64,000 bases of DNA, taken from positions 22,444 through 86,443 of the forward strand of contig NZ_CAJNBK010000027.1 in assembly GCF_905220975.1 (NCBI RefSeq), in the 5' to 3' direction. A model generated the notes under the pieces. The model saw only the letters and a list, made by a program, of their open reading frames with translations, ran no database searches and was not told where the DNA came from. Made by a program: the position numbers and the translations under genes. This DNA is from Paraburkholderia haematera. Lineage in GTDB: Bacteria > Pseudomonadota > Gammaproteobacteria > Burkholderiales > Burkholderiaceae. Positions 43,950-52,375 of this stretch are shown here, in pieces (position 1 is the stretch's first letter; each line of letters opens with the position of its first letter).

Positions 43950-44932
43950 CGCGAGCCCCCCGAAGGCGCGCCGATGAATGGCGCATCGCGAAAATTCCAC
44001 AACGATGCCGCGTCGCCGCGTTGATGAACCACCACCTCGCGTGAGGCATCCACGCTGCCGATTGCCGCGCACGTCAGCGACCGGACGGCAAAGCGCTCGA
44101 TCACTTCTTCAACGTGCTGTTCGCGGACCGACAATAAAAATCCGAAGCTTGGGAACGCACTGACCCAACGTTCGAAATCGACGCCGTCAGGGCGCGGAAT
44201 CGCGTCCAGATCGATACGCGCGCCGACCTGTGAGCATTCGAGCAGCATCAACGCCGTACCGAGTGCGCCTGCCATGCTGATATCTTTCGCCGCGTCGCAC
44301 AGCCCCGCTTCAGCAAGCGATGGCAACAACTCAAGATCGGCACGCAGCCTCGCAGACGGCGCGCCAACCGACGCGTTCCAGAACGGATACGGGTCTTCGA
44401 ATCGGCCGCGCATATCGACGGCCATCAGAAGCCGATCGCCGGGCATGGCATCAAAGCTCGACAGCAGCGCCTGTGCGCGTCCGATGATCGCCACGGCCAG
44501 TTGCGATTGCGCGCTACGCACGTTGCTATGGCCGCCGACGATGGGCACGCCATACGCGACAGACGCGGCCGCCATACCCGCGAGCACCTGCTCAGCGCCG
44601 GCGATCCCGTCGCTCCATAGCGCGTCGACGACGGCCAGTGGCCGGCCGCCCATCGCGTAGATATCGCTGACGTTGACCATTACGCCGCTGTAGCCGGCAA
44701 ACCACGGCATCGCGTCGACGAAGTCGCTTACCAACCCTTCGATCGCGAAGAGCAGGTAGCCGGCGCCGTCAGCGATGGCCGCACAGTCGTCGCCGACGGC
44801 GACAGCCTGCGCGAGATCGCCTGTGCCGCGCGGCAGCCGACTGGCCAGCGACTCGACGACACCCGCGATATCGGTCTTGTGACAAAAGCCACGGCTCGCC
44901 CGGAGCCGCTCCACTAGTGCCGCGACACTCAT
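43946..44932 (-). CDS. nitF: Nit1C AIR-synthase/PurM-like ATP-dependent enzyme (sll0787 family)
   Basis: A 328-residue PurM/SelD-fold protein. It shows GDDCAAIADG (N-terminal Asp-containing nucleotide/metal site), MVNVSDIYAMGGRPLAVVDAL (strand-helix typical of PurM-like proteins) and the C-terminal AIRS-C portion with DISMAGALGTALMLLE. The sll0787 family is a member of the Nit1C cluster and probably phosphorylates or activates an intermediate with ATP. ATGA overlaps on both sides with GNAT and glycosyltransferase genes indicate coupled translation. Confidence 0.86.
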   Translation of the reverse strand: MSVAALVERLRASRGFCHKTDIAGVVESLASRLPRGTGDLAQAVAVGDDCAAIADGAGYLLFAIEGLVSDFVDAMPWFAGYSGVMVNVSDIYAMGGRPLAVVDALWSDGIAGAEQVLAGMAAASVAYGVPIVGGHSNVRSAQSQLAVAIIGRAQALLSSFDAMPGDRLLMAVDMRGRFEDPYPFWNASVGAPSARLRADLELLPSLAEAGLCDAAKDISMAGALGTALMLLECSQVGARIDLDAIPRPDGVDFERWVSAFPSFGFLLSVREQHVEEVIERFAVRSLTCAAIGSVDASREVVVHQRGDAASLWNFRDAPFIGAPSGGSR

Positions 44933-45489
44933 GACGCTCTCCGGCTCAGCGCCACGAAGCCACTCTCAGGCGTCGCGCACGGCGGATAGGCGTCGAGTTG
45001 CGCCTGCATCAGATGATGAGGCCGGCCAAACAGCATCTCCTCCTGTCGGGTTTCCCAGCGCAGGCGTCGAAAGAGCGGCACATTCTGACTCTGCACATGC
45101 GCGAGGAAAGTCTCGCAACCGAGAGCATGCGCACTACTGACTGCAAGCCGGATCAATGTCGCTCCGATCTTGCCTTGCCGCCGGAACGCAGCATGAACGG
45201 CCAGACGCGAACCGAGCCATACGCCAGGCTCCGTTTCGTGAATACGCACGGTCCCAACCACCTGCTCGGGCGTTCCGGCCACACAACTCAGTGCGACCAG
45301 CAGCCGCGCATGCTCGTCGATCTCGTCGCGGTCATCGCCGACGAAAAGGCCCTGCTCGATGCAGAACACTGCACGCCTCAGTTTGTACGCTTCGGACGCT
45401 TCCCACGGCAGCGTCGCCCATTTGACGCGGTACTCGCTTGGCGTATAAGCGACGTCTGAGGCAACCCGATCGATCGCGTCGCAGAACAT
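44929..45489 (-). CDS. nitE: Nit1C GNAT acyltransferase (sll0786/MSMEG_0567 family)
   Basis: A 186-residue GNAT. The N-terminal half reads YKLRRAVFCIEQGLFVGDDR, the acetyl-CoA binding motif is RLAVHAAFRRQGKIGATLIR, and the C-terminal strand is FLAHVQSQNVPLFRRLRW. It matches the cluster-specific nitrogen-starvation N-acetyltransferase family and probably acylates an amine of the pathway intermediate using an acyl-CoA. Start ATG 45489 follows the radical SAM stop by 2 bp. Confidence 0.87.
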   Translation of the reverse strand: MFCDAIDRVASDVAYTPSEYRVKWATLPWEASEAYKLRRAVFCIEQGLFVGDDRDEIDEHARLLVALSCVAGTPEQVVGTVRIHETEPGVWLGSRLAVHAAFRRQGKIGATLIRLAVSSAHALGCETFLAHVQSQNVPLFRRLRWETRQEEMLFGRPHHLMQAQLDAYPPCATPESGFVALSRRAS

Positions 45490-45491
45490 GA

Positions 45492-46604
45492 TTACACCTC
45501 GTATGACGACAGTGATGAACAAGCACCGCACTTGCCGCAGCCCGCCTTGATATCGGCCGAGCGCATGCCCGCGTCGCCAAGCATGGCCGCGAGCGGCGCC
45601 AGGACCGATCGCATAAACGCCGGCGACGGCGCCGGATGATCCTCAAGCGGTGTGCCGCTGATCGGCACGAAGGGCACAACAAACGGATAGACGCCCAGCG
45701 CGATCAGTTCGCGCGATATATCGAGAATCGCCTCTGCGCTGTCGCCCAGCCCGGCAAGAATGTAGGTGCTGACCTGAGCGCGCCCGAATACCTCGACGGC
45801 GGCCTTGAACGCCGTCATATAGCGCGCAATGGGTACGCTCGCCTTGCCGGGCATGATGCGTTCGCGCACTTCGGGCGTGACCGCTTCGAGATGCATGCCA
45901 AGCGTATCGATGCCGCTCGCCTTCATCCGCTCGAACCAGATGTCGTCATCGGGCGGTTCGCATTGCGCCTGGATCGGCAAATCGACCGCCGCCTTGATGG
46001 CGAACGCGCTATCGCAGAGAATTTGCGCGCCGCGATCCGGCGTCGCCGGCGTGCCCGTCGTCAGCACCATATGCTTGACGCCATCGAGCTGCACGGCCGC
46101 ACGCGCCACCTCGGCAAGCTGCTCGGGCGTCTTGCGCGCAATCGTGCGGCCGGCCGCAAGCGACTGGCCGATCGCGCAGAACTTGCACGACTTGCGGCGG
46201 CTTTCATAGCGAATGCAGGTTTGCAGCACGGTCGTCGCCAGCACGTCCGCGCTGTGCAGTGTCGCGATGTGCGAGTACGGCACGCCGTCGCGCGTCTGCA
46301 GATCGTAGAAACGCGGCGCCTTCGGAAAGCTGATGTTCGCGATCGGAATCGTGCCGCGCGACAGCATACTGATGCCGCCCCCATCGGGCTGCGATGCGAC
46401 GAACGGCGAATTCCACGCGGTGCTCGTATGCACGGGCACCATGATCGTCACGCCGTCGACCGTCACGGCCTTGTGATCGGACGGACCCGCGCCGCCGCGC
46501 CGGCTGGCGGCACCCGCGCGAGGATCGATGAGACGCAGACCTGAGGACTGCAACTCAGTCATCAATTGCCGGCTCGCTGCCGACAGGTTCTCGCTGGCGC
46601 TCAT
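45492..46604 (-). CDS. nitD: Nit1C radical SAM enzyme (MSMEG_0568 family)
   Basis: A 370-residue radical SAM protein of the biotin-synthase/LipA-like group. The cluster motif is CIRYESRRKSCKFC, that is C-X9-C-X2-C rather than the usual C-X3-C-X2-C. A second cysteine group closes the protein (AGCGKCGACSSL), suggesting an auxiliary iron-sulfur cluster. Other landmarks are LEAVTPEVRERIMPGKAS and STYILAGLGDS. The family is specific to Nit1C clusters; the reaction is unknown. Start ATG 46604 has GGAGGA at 8 bp and overlaps the nitrilase end by 50 bp. Confidence 0.88.
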   Translation of the reverse strand: MSASENLSAASRQLMTELQSSGLRLIDPRAGAASRRGGAGPSDHKAVTVDGVTIMVPVHTSTAWNSPFVASQPDGGGISMLSRGTIPIANISFPKAPRFYDLQTRDGVPYSHIATLHSADVLATTVLQTCIRYESRRKSCKFCAIGQSLAAGRTIARKTPEQLAEVARAAVQLDGVKHMVLTTGTPATPDRGAQILCDSAFAIKAAVDLPIQAQCEPPDDDIWFERMKASGIDTLGMHLEAVTPEVRERIMPGKASVPIARYMTAFKAAVEVFGRAQVSTYILAGLGDSAEAILDISRELIALGVYPFVVPFVPISGTPLEDHPAPSPAFMRSVLAPLAAMLGDAGMRSADIKAGCGKCGACSSLSSYEV

Positions 46605-47577
46605 AGAAAGATCCTCCAATTGCATTGATATCGGTATCCGAATGAACCATCGAGGTGACTGGCACTGCGGGGCGGTCGTTGAGCGCGAGGCTCAGGAGCT
46701 CTGGCCGCGCGTAATGGCCGACCGAATCCATCATCCGTTTGCGCTTCGTGATCAACGACATGTCGAGATCCGCGACCACCATGCCCTCGCCTTCCGTCAG
46801 CGGTTCGGCGAGATGCTGGCCTTCAGGCGACACAATCGCCGTATGACAGCCGCCGCGCAGCGCCTTTTGCAGCTTGGGATCGGTCGTCACCGCTTCGATC
46901 TGCGCATCGGTTAGCCAGCCCGTCGAGTTGACGACAAAGCAGCCCGATTCGAGCGCGTGATGGCGGATCGTCACTTCGATCTGTTCGGCAAAGATCGGTC
47001 CGACGAGGGATCCTGGAAACTGGCTGCAATGGATCTCCTCGTGCTGTGCCATCAAGGCATACCGGGCGAGCGGGTTGTAGTGCTCCCAGCACGCGAGTGC
47101 GCCGACCCGCGCGATTCCCGTCTGCGCGACCTTCAACCCGGCGCCGTCTCCCTGCCCCCAGATCATGCGTTCGTGGAACGTCGGCGTGATCTTGCGGCGC
47201 TTCAGCACGAGGCGGCCGTCGACATCGAAGACCAGCTGCGCGTTGTACAGACTGCCGTGGTCGCGCTCGTTGATGCCGAGCACGACCACCATCCGATGCA
47301 TCCGCGCCCGCTCCGCCACAGCCTGCGTGACAGGCCCCGGAACGACGACGGCCTCCTCATAAAGCCGCATGTGATCCGCGCCCGATGCCACAGGTGCGCG
47401 TACAAACGAGAAATACGGGTAGTACGGCACGAAGGTCTCGGGAAAGACGATCAGCTGCACACCCTTGCCGGCGGCTTCGTCGATGGCCGCGCAGACCTTG
47501 TCGAGGGTGCCGCCGGGGCGGTCGAAATCCGGCGAGATCTGCACGGCGGCCGCGCGAATGATGCGTTTATCGGACAT
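46555..47577 (-). CDS. nitC: Nit1C nitrilase (Nit6803 family)
   Basis: A 340-residue nitrilase-superfamily enzyme with the Glu-Lys-Cys triad visible: Glu in LIVFPETFVPYYPY (near 47), Lys in LKRRKITPTFHERM (near 134) and Cys in VGALACWEHYNPLARY (near 169). The length and the PYYPYFSF segment match the Nit6803 group that defines Nit1C clusters. It hydrolyses a nitrile to acid and ammonia. In Pseudomonas the Nit1C cluster has been tied to growth on cyanide as nitrogen source. Start ATG 47577 with GAGG upstream. Confidence 0.92.
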   Translation of the reverse strand: MSDKRIIRAAAVQISPDFDRPGGTLDKVCAAIDEAAGKGVQLIVFPETFVPYYPYFSFVRAPVASGADHMRLYEEAVVVPGPVTQAVAERARMHRMVVVLGINERDHGSLYNAQLVFDVDGRLVLKRRKITPTFHERMIWGQGDGAGLKVAQTGIARVGALACWEHYNPLARYALMAQHEEIHCSQFPGSLVGPIFAEQIEVTIRHHALESGCFVVNSTGWLTDAQIEAVTTDPKLQKALRGGCHTAIVSPEGQHLAEPLTEGEGMVVADLDMSLITKRKRMMDSVGHYARPELLSLALNDRPAVPVTSMVHSDTDINAIGGSFYERQREPVGSEPAIDD

Positions 47578-47595
47578 GATTGGCCTCTACGCGCC

Positions 47596-48078
47596 TCAGA
47601 CGGTCCACGTATGGATGACGAGCGCGTCCTCCTTACGATGCAAAAGCTGGATGTCGAGTACGTCGAGCGGGCTGATCGGCCGGATGCCTTCGATCAGCGA
47701 CGCTTCGCCGTGGCCGTACAGCGCCTGCAGCGCGAAGCGGCACGCGTAGACCTTGCCGCCTTCTTCCATGAATTTGACAAGCTGCTTGTTGATGTTCAGA
47801 TGGCCTGGGAACGCTTCGTCGCCGAGCGTCGGGAAACCACGTTGCAGACCGAGCGTGACGCCGGGACCGTAGAGCAGCACCGAAGTTTCGAAGCCCTTGC
47901 GTTGCAGGCGGGTCGCCTGCAACAGGTTGACGAAGCCAATCGAGCCTTCGAACGCGACGGTGTGGAATGTGACGAGCGCCTTCTCACCCGGCTCCGCCTT
48001 CACGTCCTCAAATACCTTTTCTTCGTAGTCGACCAGGAAATCGCCGCTTTTATGACGGGGAAGATTGACAGCAGGCAT
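47596..48078 (-). CDS. nitB: Nit1C small protein, MSMEG_0572/sll0783 family
   Basis: A 160-residue protein (MPAVNLPRHKSGDFLVDY...) with the VTFHTVAFEGSIGFVNLLQA and SVLLYGPGVTLGLQRGFP segments of the MSMEG_0572/sll0783 nitrogen-starvation family, a DsrE-like fold by appearance. The cyanobacterial homologue sll0783 is strongly induced by nitrogen starvation and affects polyhydroxybutyrate formation. It is the first gene of the ten-gene operon; ATG 48078 has GGAG at 6 bp. A consensus sigma-54 promoter lies about 72 bp upstream. Confidence 0.88.
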   Translation of the reverse strand: MPAVNLPRHKSGDFLVDYEEKVFEDVKAEPGEKALVTFHTVAFEGSIGFVNLLQATRLQRKGFETSVLLYGPGVTLGLQRGFPTLGDEAFPGHLNINKQLVKFMEEGGKVYACRFALQALYGHGEASLIEGIRPISPLDVLDIQLLHRKEDALVIHTWTV

Positions 48079-48148
48079 AACGCACTCCAATTGATCGCAT
48101 TAGTTGAATGAAATTGCCGATCAGTCAATTTGTCGGCACTCCCCTTAA

Positions 48149-48164
48149 TGCAACGGGTATGCCA
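48149..48164 (-). promoter_or_regulatory. Sigma-54 promoter of the Nit1C-type operon
   Basis: The minus strand reads TGGCATACCCGTTGCA, matching the -24/-12 consensus TGGCAYR-N4-TTGCW at every fixed base. The -12 element is about 72 bp before the first gene. It implies control by RpoN with an enhancer-binding protein, in keeping with nitrogen regulation. Confidence 0.75.
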
Positions 48165-48288
48165 ATGATCGGCCCGAAAATGCGATCACTTTCCAATCAA
48201 TCAAACTGAGATTATCCGCAGGACCCGAAAAATATTTTGCGGACCGCCATCCGGCGGGCGCTTCGCCAAAATGGGACAGCACGGCCTC

Positions 48289-48336
48289 GCACCAGGGAGG
48301 CGCCGTCTGTGAGCATGCGCCGCTCGCCAATGGTGC
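48289..48336. promoter_or_regulatory. Two NtrC-like sites upstream of the sigma-54 promoter
   Basis: GCAC-N7-GCGC (48289-48303) and GCTC-N7-GTGC (48322-48336), 33 bp apart, each resemble the NtrC consensus GCAC-N7-GTGC with one mismatch in the tetrad pair. They are 125-190 bp upstream of the -24/-12 element, a normal enhancer position. Match quality is moderate. Confidence 0.45.
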
Positions 48337-48390
48337 GCCCCACACCGAAACCGTGCATTGATACAATCAATGCGATAAATGTTTCATCCG

Positions 48391-48406
48391 AAATGCGATC
48401 GCATTT
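48391..48406. promoter_or_regulatory. Palindrome AAATGCGATCGCATTT and TGCGAT half-sites
   Basis: A perfect 16-bp palindrome 58 bp before the MocR start. The half-site TGCGAT/ATCGCA recurs at 48371-48376, 48181-48186 and 48094-48099 within the same intergenic region. It is the likely binding site of the divergent MocR-type regulator. Confidence 0.55.
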
Positions 48407-48463
48407 ATTTTGAAGGGTGGACGCGTGGTATCGTGAATAAAGGATTCTGAAACGGTACGTGCA

Positions 48464-49855
48464 ATGGATAGACTGACGCATCACTGGTTTAAAAGGCTCG
48501 AGGAGAGCCGCAAGCCCGCCTATCTGGTGATTCCCGATCTGATAGAAGAAGATCTCGCCAGTGGCCGTCTGCGCCCGCGCGACCGCCTGCCCGGTCTGCG
48601 CGATCTTGCGAGTTCGCTGCAATTGAATTACACGACGGTGGCGCGTGCGTATGCCGAGGCTCGCAAGCGAGGGCTCCTCGATGCACGCGCCGGCAGCGGC
48701 ACGTTCGTGCGCGGCCGAACACAGACGTTACCGCTCACGGCGGGCAGCAGCGTCGAAATGTCGATGAACATGCCACCCGAACCGCCTGAGCTGGCAGCGC
48801 GTCTGCGCGAGTCCGCTGCGAGCCTGTTGCAAAGCGCCGATCCGTACCGCTTGCTGCGTTATCAGGACTTCGGCGGCACTGCGGCGGATCGCGCGGCGGG
48901 CCGTAGCTGGCTCAGGCAGGTTCTGCCGGACTGCGAGGACGACCGGATTCTGGTCTGCCCGGGCATTCATAGCGTGCTGGTCGCACTGGTGTCGCAACTC
49001 GCGCGGCCCGGCGAAACGATCTGCCTCGACGCGCTCGCGTATCCGGGCATCAAGGCGATTGCGTCCCAGTTCGGCGTGAGGCTGCAGGCACTGCCCCGCG
49101 ACGATGAAGGGCCGCTGCCGCACGCGTTCGAAGCACTGTGCAAATCGGAGAAACCTGGCGCACTCTATTGCAATCCCACCTTGCAGAATCCCAGCACGCT
49201 CACGCTATCGTCGCAGCGGCGCGAAGCGCTTGCGGACGTCGCTTTACGGTATAGCGTCCCGATCATCGAGGACGACGCATACGGTATGTTGCCGCAGAAC
49301 GCCCCGGTGCCACTGGCTGTCCTCGCACCCGAGCTCACCTACTATGTGACCGGCCTGTCCAAGAGCTTCGGCGCGGGTCTGCGGGTTGCCTATCTGAGCG
49401 CGCCGTCGGCGCGGCAGGCGCAGCGCGTGGCCGGTGCGCTGCGCGCGACGACCGTTATGCCCAGCCCGTTCACCGTATTGCTCGCAACGCAGTGGGTCAA
49501 CGACGGCACCGCGACCGACATGCTCCGTGCGATCCGCGCCGAAGCAAACGCGAGGCAGGACATTGCGGCACAGGAACTTGCCGACTGGCAATACGACGCG
49601 AATCCCGACGGCTTTCATCTGTGGCTGAAAATCCCGTCGCAATGCGACTGGAGCGCATCGGAACTCGCCTTGCAATTGCGCAACCAGGGCATCGGCGCAG
49701 TAGCGGGTGCTGCGTTTTCCACGGACGGTAACCCGCCGAATGCGATCCGCGTGTGTCTGGGCGGACCGCAAAATCGTGACGACTGCCGTGATGCATTGCA
49801 GCGGATCGCCGACACGCTCAACGATCCGCATCATCTTCACATGCCGATGATGTGA
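48464..49855 (+). CDS. MocR-type regulator divergent from the Nit1C operon
   Basis: A 463-residue GntR/aminotransferase fusion. The winged helix covers about 15-80 (IPDLIEEDLASGRLRPRDRL, LNYTTVARAYAEARKRGLL). The aminotransferase-like domain (about 110-455) has the PLP lysine in YYVTGLSKSFGAGLRVAYL, Asn in NPTLQNPSTLTL and Asp in PIIEDDAYGML. It is divergent from the Nit1C-type operon with a perfect palindrome in the shared region, so it probably senses a PLP adduct or amine linked to the pathway and adds a second control level to sigma-54. Confidence 0.87.
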   Translation: MDRLTHHWFKRLEESRKPAYLVIPDLIEEDLASGRLRPRDRLPGLRDLASSLQLNYTTVARAYAEARKRGLLDARAGSGTFVRGRTQTLPLTAGSSVEMSMNMPPEPPELAARLRESAASLLQSADPYRLLRYQDFGGTAADRAAGRSWLRQVLPDCEDDRILVCPGIHSVLVALVSQLARPGETICLDALAYPGIKAIASQFGVRLQALPRDDEGPLPHAFEALCKSEKPGALYCNPTLQNPSTLTLSSQRREALADVALRYSVPIIEDDAYGMLPQNAPVPLAVLAPELTYYVTGLSKSFGAGLRVAYLSAPSARQAQRVAGALRATTVMPSPFTVLLATQWVNDGTATDMLRAIRAEANARQDIAAQELADWQYDANPDGFHLWLKIPSQCDWSASELALQLRNQGIGAVAGAAFSTDGNPPNAIRVCLGGPQNRDDCRDALQRIADTLNDPHHLHMPMM

Positions 49856-50004
49856 CCTTGCCACGTGTCAGCATCAGGATCGTCGATACAAACAGCGGCT
49901 CGAACCAGGCAGTAAGGCTGTGCTCTTCCCGATCACGAGCATAAGCATAAGCTGCATTAGCGCATCAGATTTGCACGCGCGCGTCCATTCAGTGGCCGGA
50001 TCTC

Positions 50005-52029
50005 CTAACGGCCCTGGTCCCGGATTTCAACTAACGTTCGATCCAGGCCATATTTCCTGAGCTTCTGGTACAGCGTGCTCTTCGCTATACCCAGGTGCCT
50101 TGCCGCCGAGGTCAGATTCCCGCGAGAGACGGCGATCGCGCTGCGAATCGCTCCCTGCTCCGACGCTTCCATCGTGCCCCGGCCGTCGCGTGAAAAAGGC
50201 TCGTCGCATCCGGCAGGGATCGACTCGTCGCTCACGCGCAACTCCGGTGGCAGATCAGCAAGCGTAAGGCCCCCTGAGCCAGCCGTAAGGAGCATACTTT
50301 CCACTACGTTATGAAGCTCCCGGACGTTCCCCGGCCATGAATACGTGCAGAGCGCCGCAACCACTTCGTCGTCCACCGCAGGGCAAGCCCTGCCAAGCTC
50401 CGTCGCAAACTTCTGGACCAGATATTCGGTGAGGCGGCGAATGTCCCCCGGCCGGTCGCGCAGCGGCGGAATACGGATACTGGTCACCGCGACGCGATAG
50501 AAGAAGTCCATGCGAAAGCGCCCTTCTGAGACCTCCTTTCTCAAGTCACGATTGGTCGCCGCGACGAGCCGAAAGGTCACCTTCCTCGGGACGTTTTCGC
50601 CGAGCCGATAGATCTCCCCCTGTTCCAGTACGCGCAGGAAATGCGGCTGCAGATCGACCGGCATTTCGCCGATTTCGTCGAGAAACAAGGTCCCGCCATT
50701 AGCTGCTTCGATCTTGCCAAGCGCGCCCCCCCGGCGCGCACCGGTGAAGGCGCCATCGCCATAGCCGAATAGTTCGCTGGCGAGTAGTTCACGGGACAGG
50801 CCGCCGCAGTTGAGCGCAATAAAAGGCCCCTCCTTCGCCTGGCTCGCGTGATGGATTCCCTTGGCAAACAATTCCTTGCCCACACCAGTCTCGCCGAGCA
50901 ACACAACCGGCGCACGCGAACGCGCGATCTGCCGGGCTTTGTCCACGGCATCGAGCAATGCCGGAGCTTCGCCCTGAATGCGTTCGAAGCCAGCCGTCGA
51001 TCCCCCTTCGGCGCCGCAACCCGGTGTGCTGCTGACCCTGCGCGTAGCGCTGTGGCGTTGCTGGTACGGCACGATCAGCAAGCTACCGATGCGCCTGCCA
51101 TCGTCGATCACCGGCTCGATCCAGTCGGGCTGGATCCAGTGGGGGAGATCCGTGGGTGTCACACTGGTAAGCGCAGAATCGGTGGCGAGCGCCAGGATCC
51201 GTCGTGGCCGAGCGAGCGAAAAATCACCGCCAGCTGCCGCGATCGCGGCTTCGGCATGCTCATTGACATTGATCGGATAGCCGCCATGGTCGAACACCAC
51301 GGCGCCGTCGGACGCGAGCATCGCGAGGCGCGTCATGCAACGATCCAGGAGCCGATAGCGAAGTTCCATGGTCCGCGCAGCAAGACGGTTCTCGATCCGG
51401 CTCGCTGCCGTGACGACCAGCGCGAGGCTGTGACGATTGTAGGATTCGGACAGGCCGGATACGTCGATGACGCCGATAATCGTACCGTCGCGCGGGTCGC
51501 GGATCGCATTGGCCGAGCAGGTCCAGCGCTTGATGCCGGCGCAGAAGTGTTCGGCAGAATGGATCTGCACGGGCTGGCCAACCTCGATCGCTGTGCCGAT
51601 CGCGTTGGTGCCGCAGATCATCTCGTTCCAGGACGCGCCGGGCAGGAGTTGAATCCCGTGCGCCGAGGCAATGGTAGCGGGGTCACCCTCGAGATTCAGG
51701 ATGGTGCCGGCCGGCTCGGCAAGCGCCATCACCGTTTCGGTTTGCGCAAGAAAGTCGCGTGCGTGTGCCATCACTGGCGCACTCGCTTCGACCAGGTCTC
51801 GGTGACTGCGTTGCAACGAATACAGTAGATGTTCCTCCAGCGGCGGCGGCGCATGGCCCAGCGTGGGGTCCACCTGCCAATCGAGGCAGCGCTGCCACGA
51901 TGTGTCAACGAGGTGCCGCACGACACTGTGCGGTGCTTCTCCGCCGCTCAGAAAACGTTCCCAGGCAACCATGACGACCGCTTCGTCGCCAGGGTTCGAG
52001 AACATCTGCATGGCATCCGGCATATCCAT
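50005..52029 (-). CDS. AcoR-type sigma-54 activator (downstream copy)
   Basis: A 674-residue enhancer-binding protein: N-terminal GAF-like sensor (about 60-210, with WNEMICGTNAIGTA and HFCAGIKRWTCSANAIRDP), a PAS-like middle (about 225-330), AAA+ domain (about 355-585) with Walker A GETGVGKE and the sigma-54 contact GAFTGA, and a Fis-type helix-turn-helix at the end (LTSAARHLGIAKSTLYQKLR). This is the AcoR/AcxR group that controls acetoin and acetone catabolism. It lies downstream of acxC on the same strand. The second copy flanks the other end of the operon, and the two proteins are paralogues. Confidence 0.9.
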   Translation of the reverse strand: MDMPDAMQMFSNPGDEAVVMVAWERFLSGGEAPHSVVRHLVDTSWQRCLDWQVDPTLGHAPPPLEEHLLYSLQRSHRDLVEASAPVMAHARDFLAQTETVMALAEPAGTILNLEGDPATIASAHGIQLLPGASWNEMICGTNAIGTAIEVGQPVQIHSAEHFCAGIKRWTCSANAIRDPRDGTIIGVIDVSGLSESYNRHSLALVVTAASRIENRLAARTMELRYRLLDRCMTRLAMLASDGAVVFDHGGYPINVNEHAEAAIAAAGGDFSLARPRRILALATDSALTSVTPTDLPHWIQPDWIEPVIDDGRRIGSLLIVPYQQRHSATRRVSSTPGCGAEGGSTAGFERIQGEAPALLDAVDKARQIARSRAPVVLLGETGVGKELFAKGIHHASQAKEGPFIALNCGGLSRELLASELFGYGDGAFTGARRGGALGKIEAANGGTLFLDEIGEMPVDLQPHFLRVLEQGEIYRLGENVPRKVTFRLVAATNRDLRKEVSEGRFRMDFFYRVAVTSIRIPPLRDRPGDIRRLTEYLVQKFATELGRACPAVDDEVVAALCTYSWPGNVRELHNVVESMLLTAGSGGLTLADLPPELRVSDESIPAGCDEPFSRDGRGTMEASEQGAIRSAIAVSRGNLTSAARHLGIAKSTLYQKLRKYGLDRTLVEIRDQGR

Positions 52030-52161
52030 TACTTGTCTCCTTCTTCATGCCGTCTTATACCGCACCGCAATATTGCGGATGCAGCCGGCTCGTGCGAGAA
52101 GAGGGGCAAGATCGATGCCACCGCGAGAATGCCGGAAGATGACACCCAGCGCACCACCGAA

Positions 52162-52212
52162 CGTTTGATTTCCGGACGATGGCCGCACGGGCTGCGTTCG
52201 ATTTTCGAACGG
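52162..52212. promoter_or_regulatory. Two dyad sites upstream of the first AcoR-type gene
   Basis: GCGTTCGATTTTCGAACGG (52194-52212) has 7-bp arms CGTTCGA/TCGAACG around TTT. A weaker copy CGTTTGATTTCCGGACG lies 32 bp to the left (52162-52178). Both are in the 346-bp gap 52030-52375 between the regulator and acxC, which holds no gene. A 19-bp near-identical site occurs upstream of the paralogous regulator (60068-60086). Confidence 0.55.
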
Positions 52213-52375
52213 TCCGGTTGAACGGCTCACCGGCGCGGACAGCCCGCTCGCTGCGGTGCATCAACCGACGCGCAAGGCTGTAACAAAGCCGCGCTGCGGC
52301 GGCGCCAATCGATGGAATGGCACCGCCCGCGGGAAGAACCGGGCGCAAGACAACTGCGCCCCGAGCCATGCGCTG

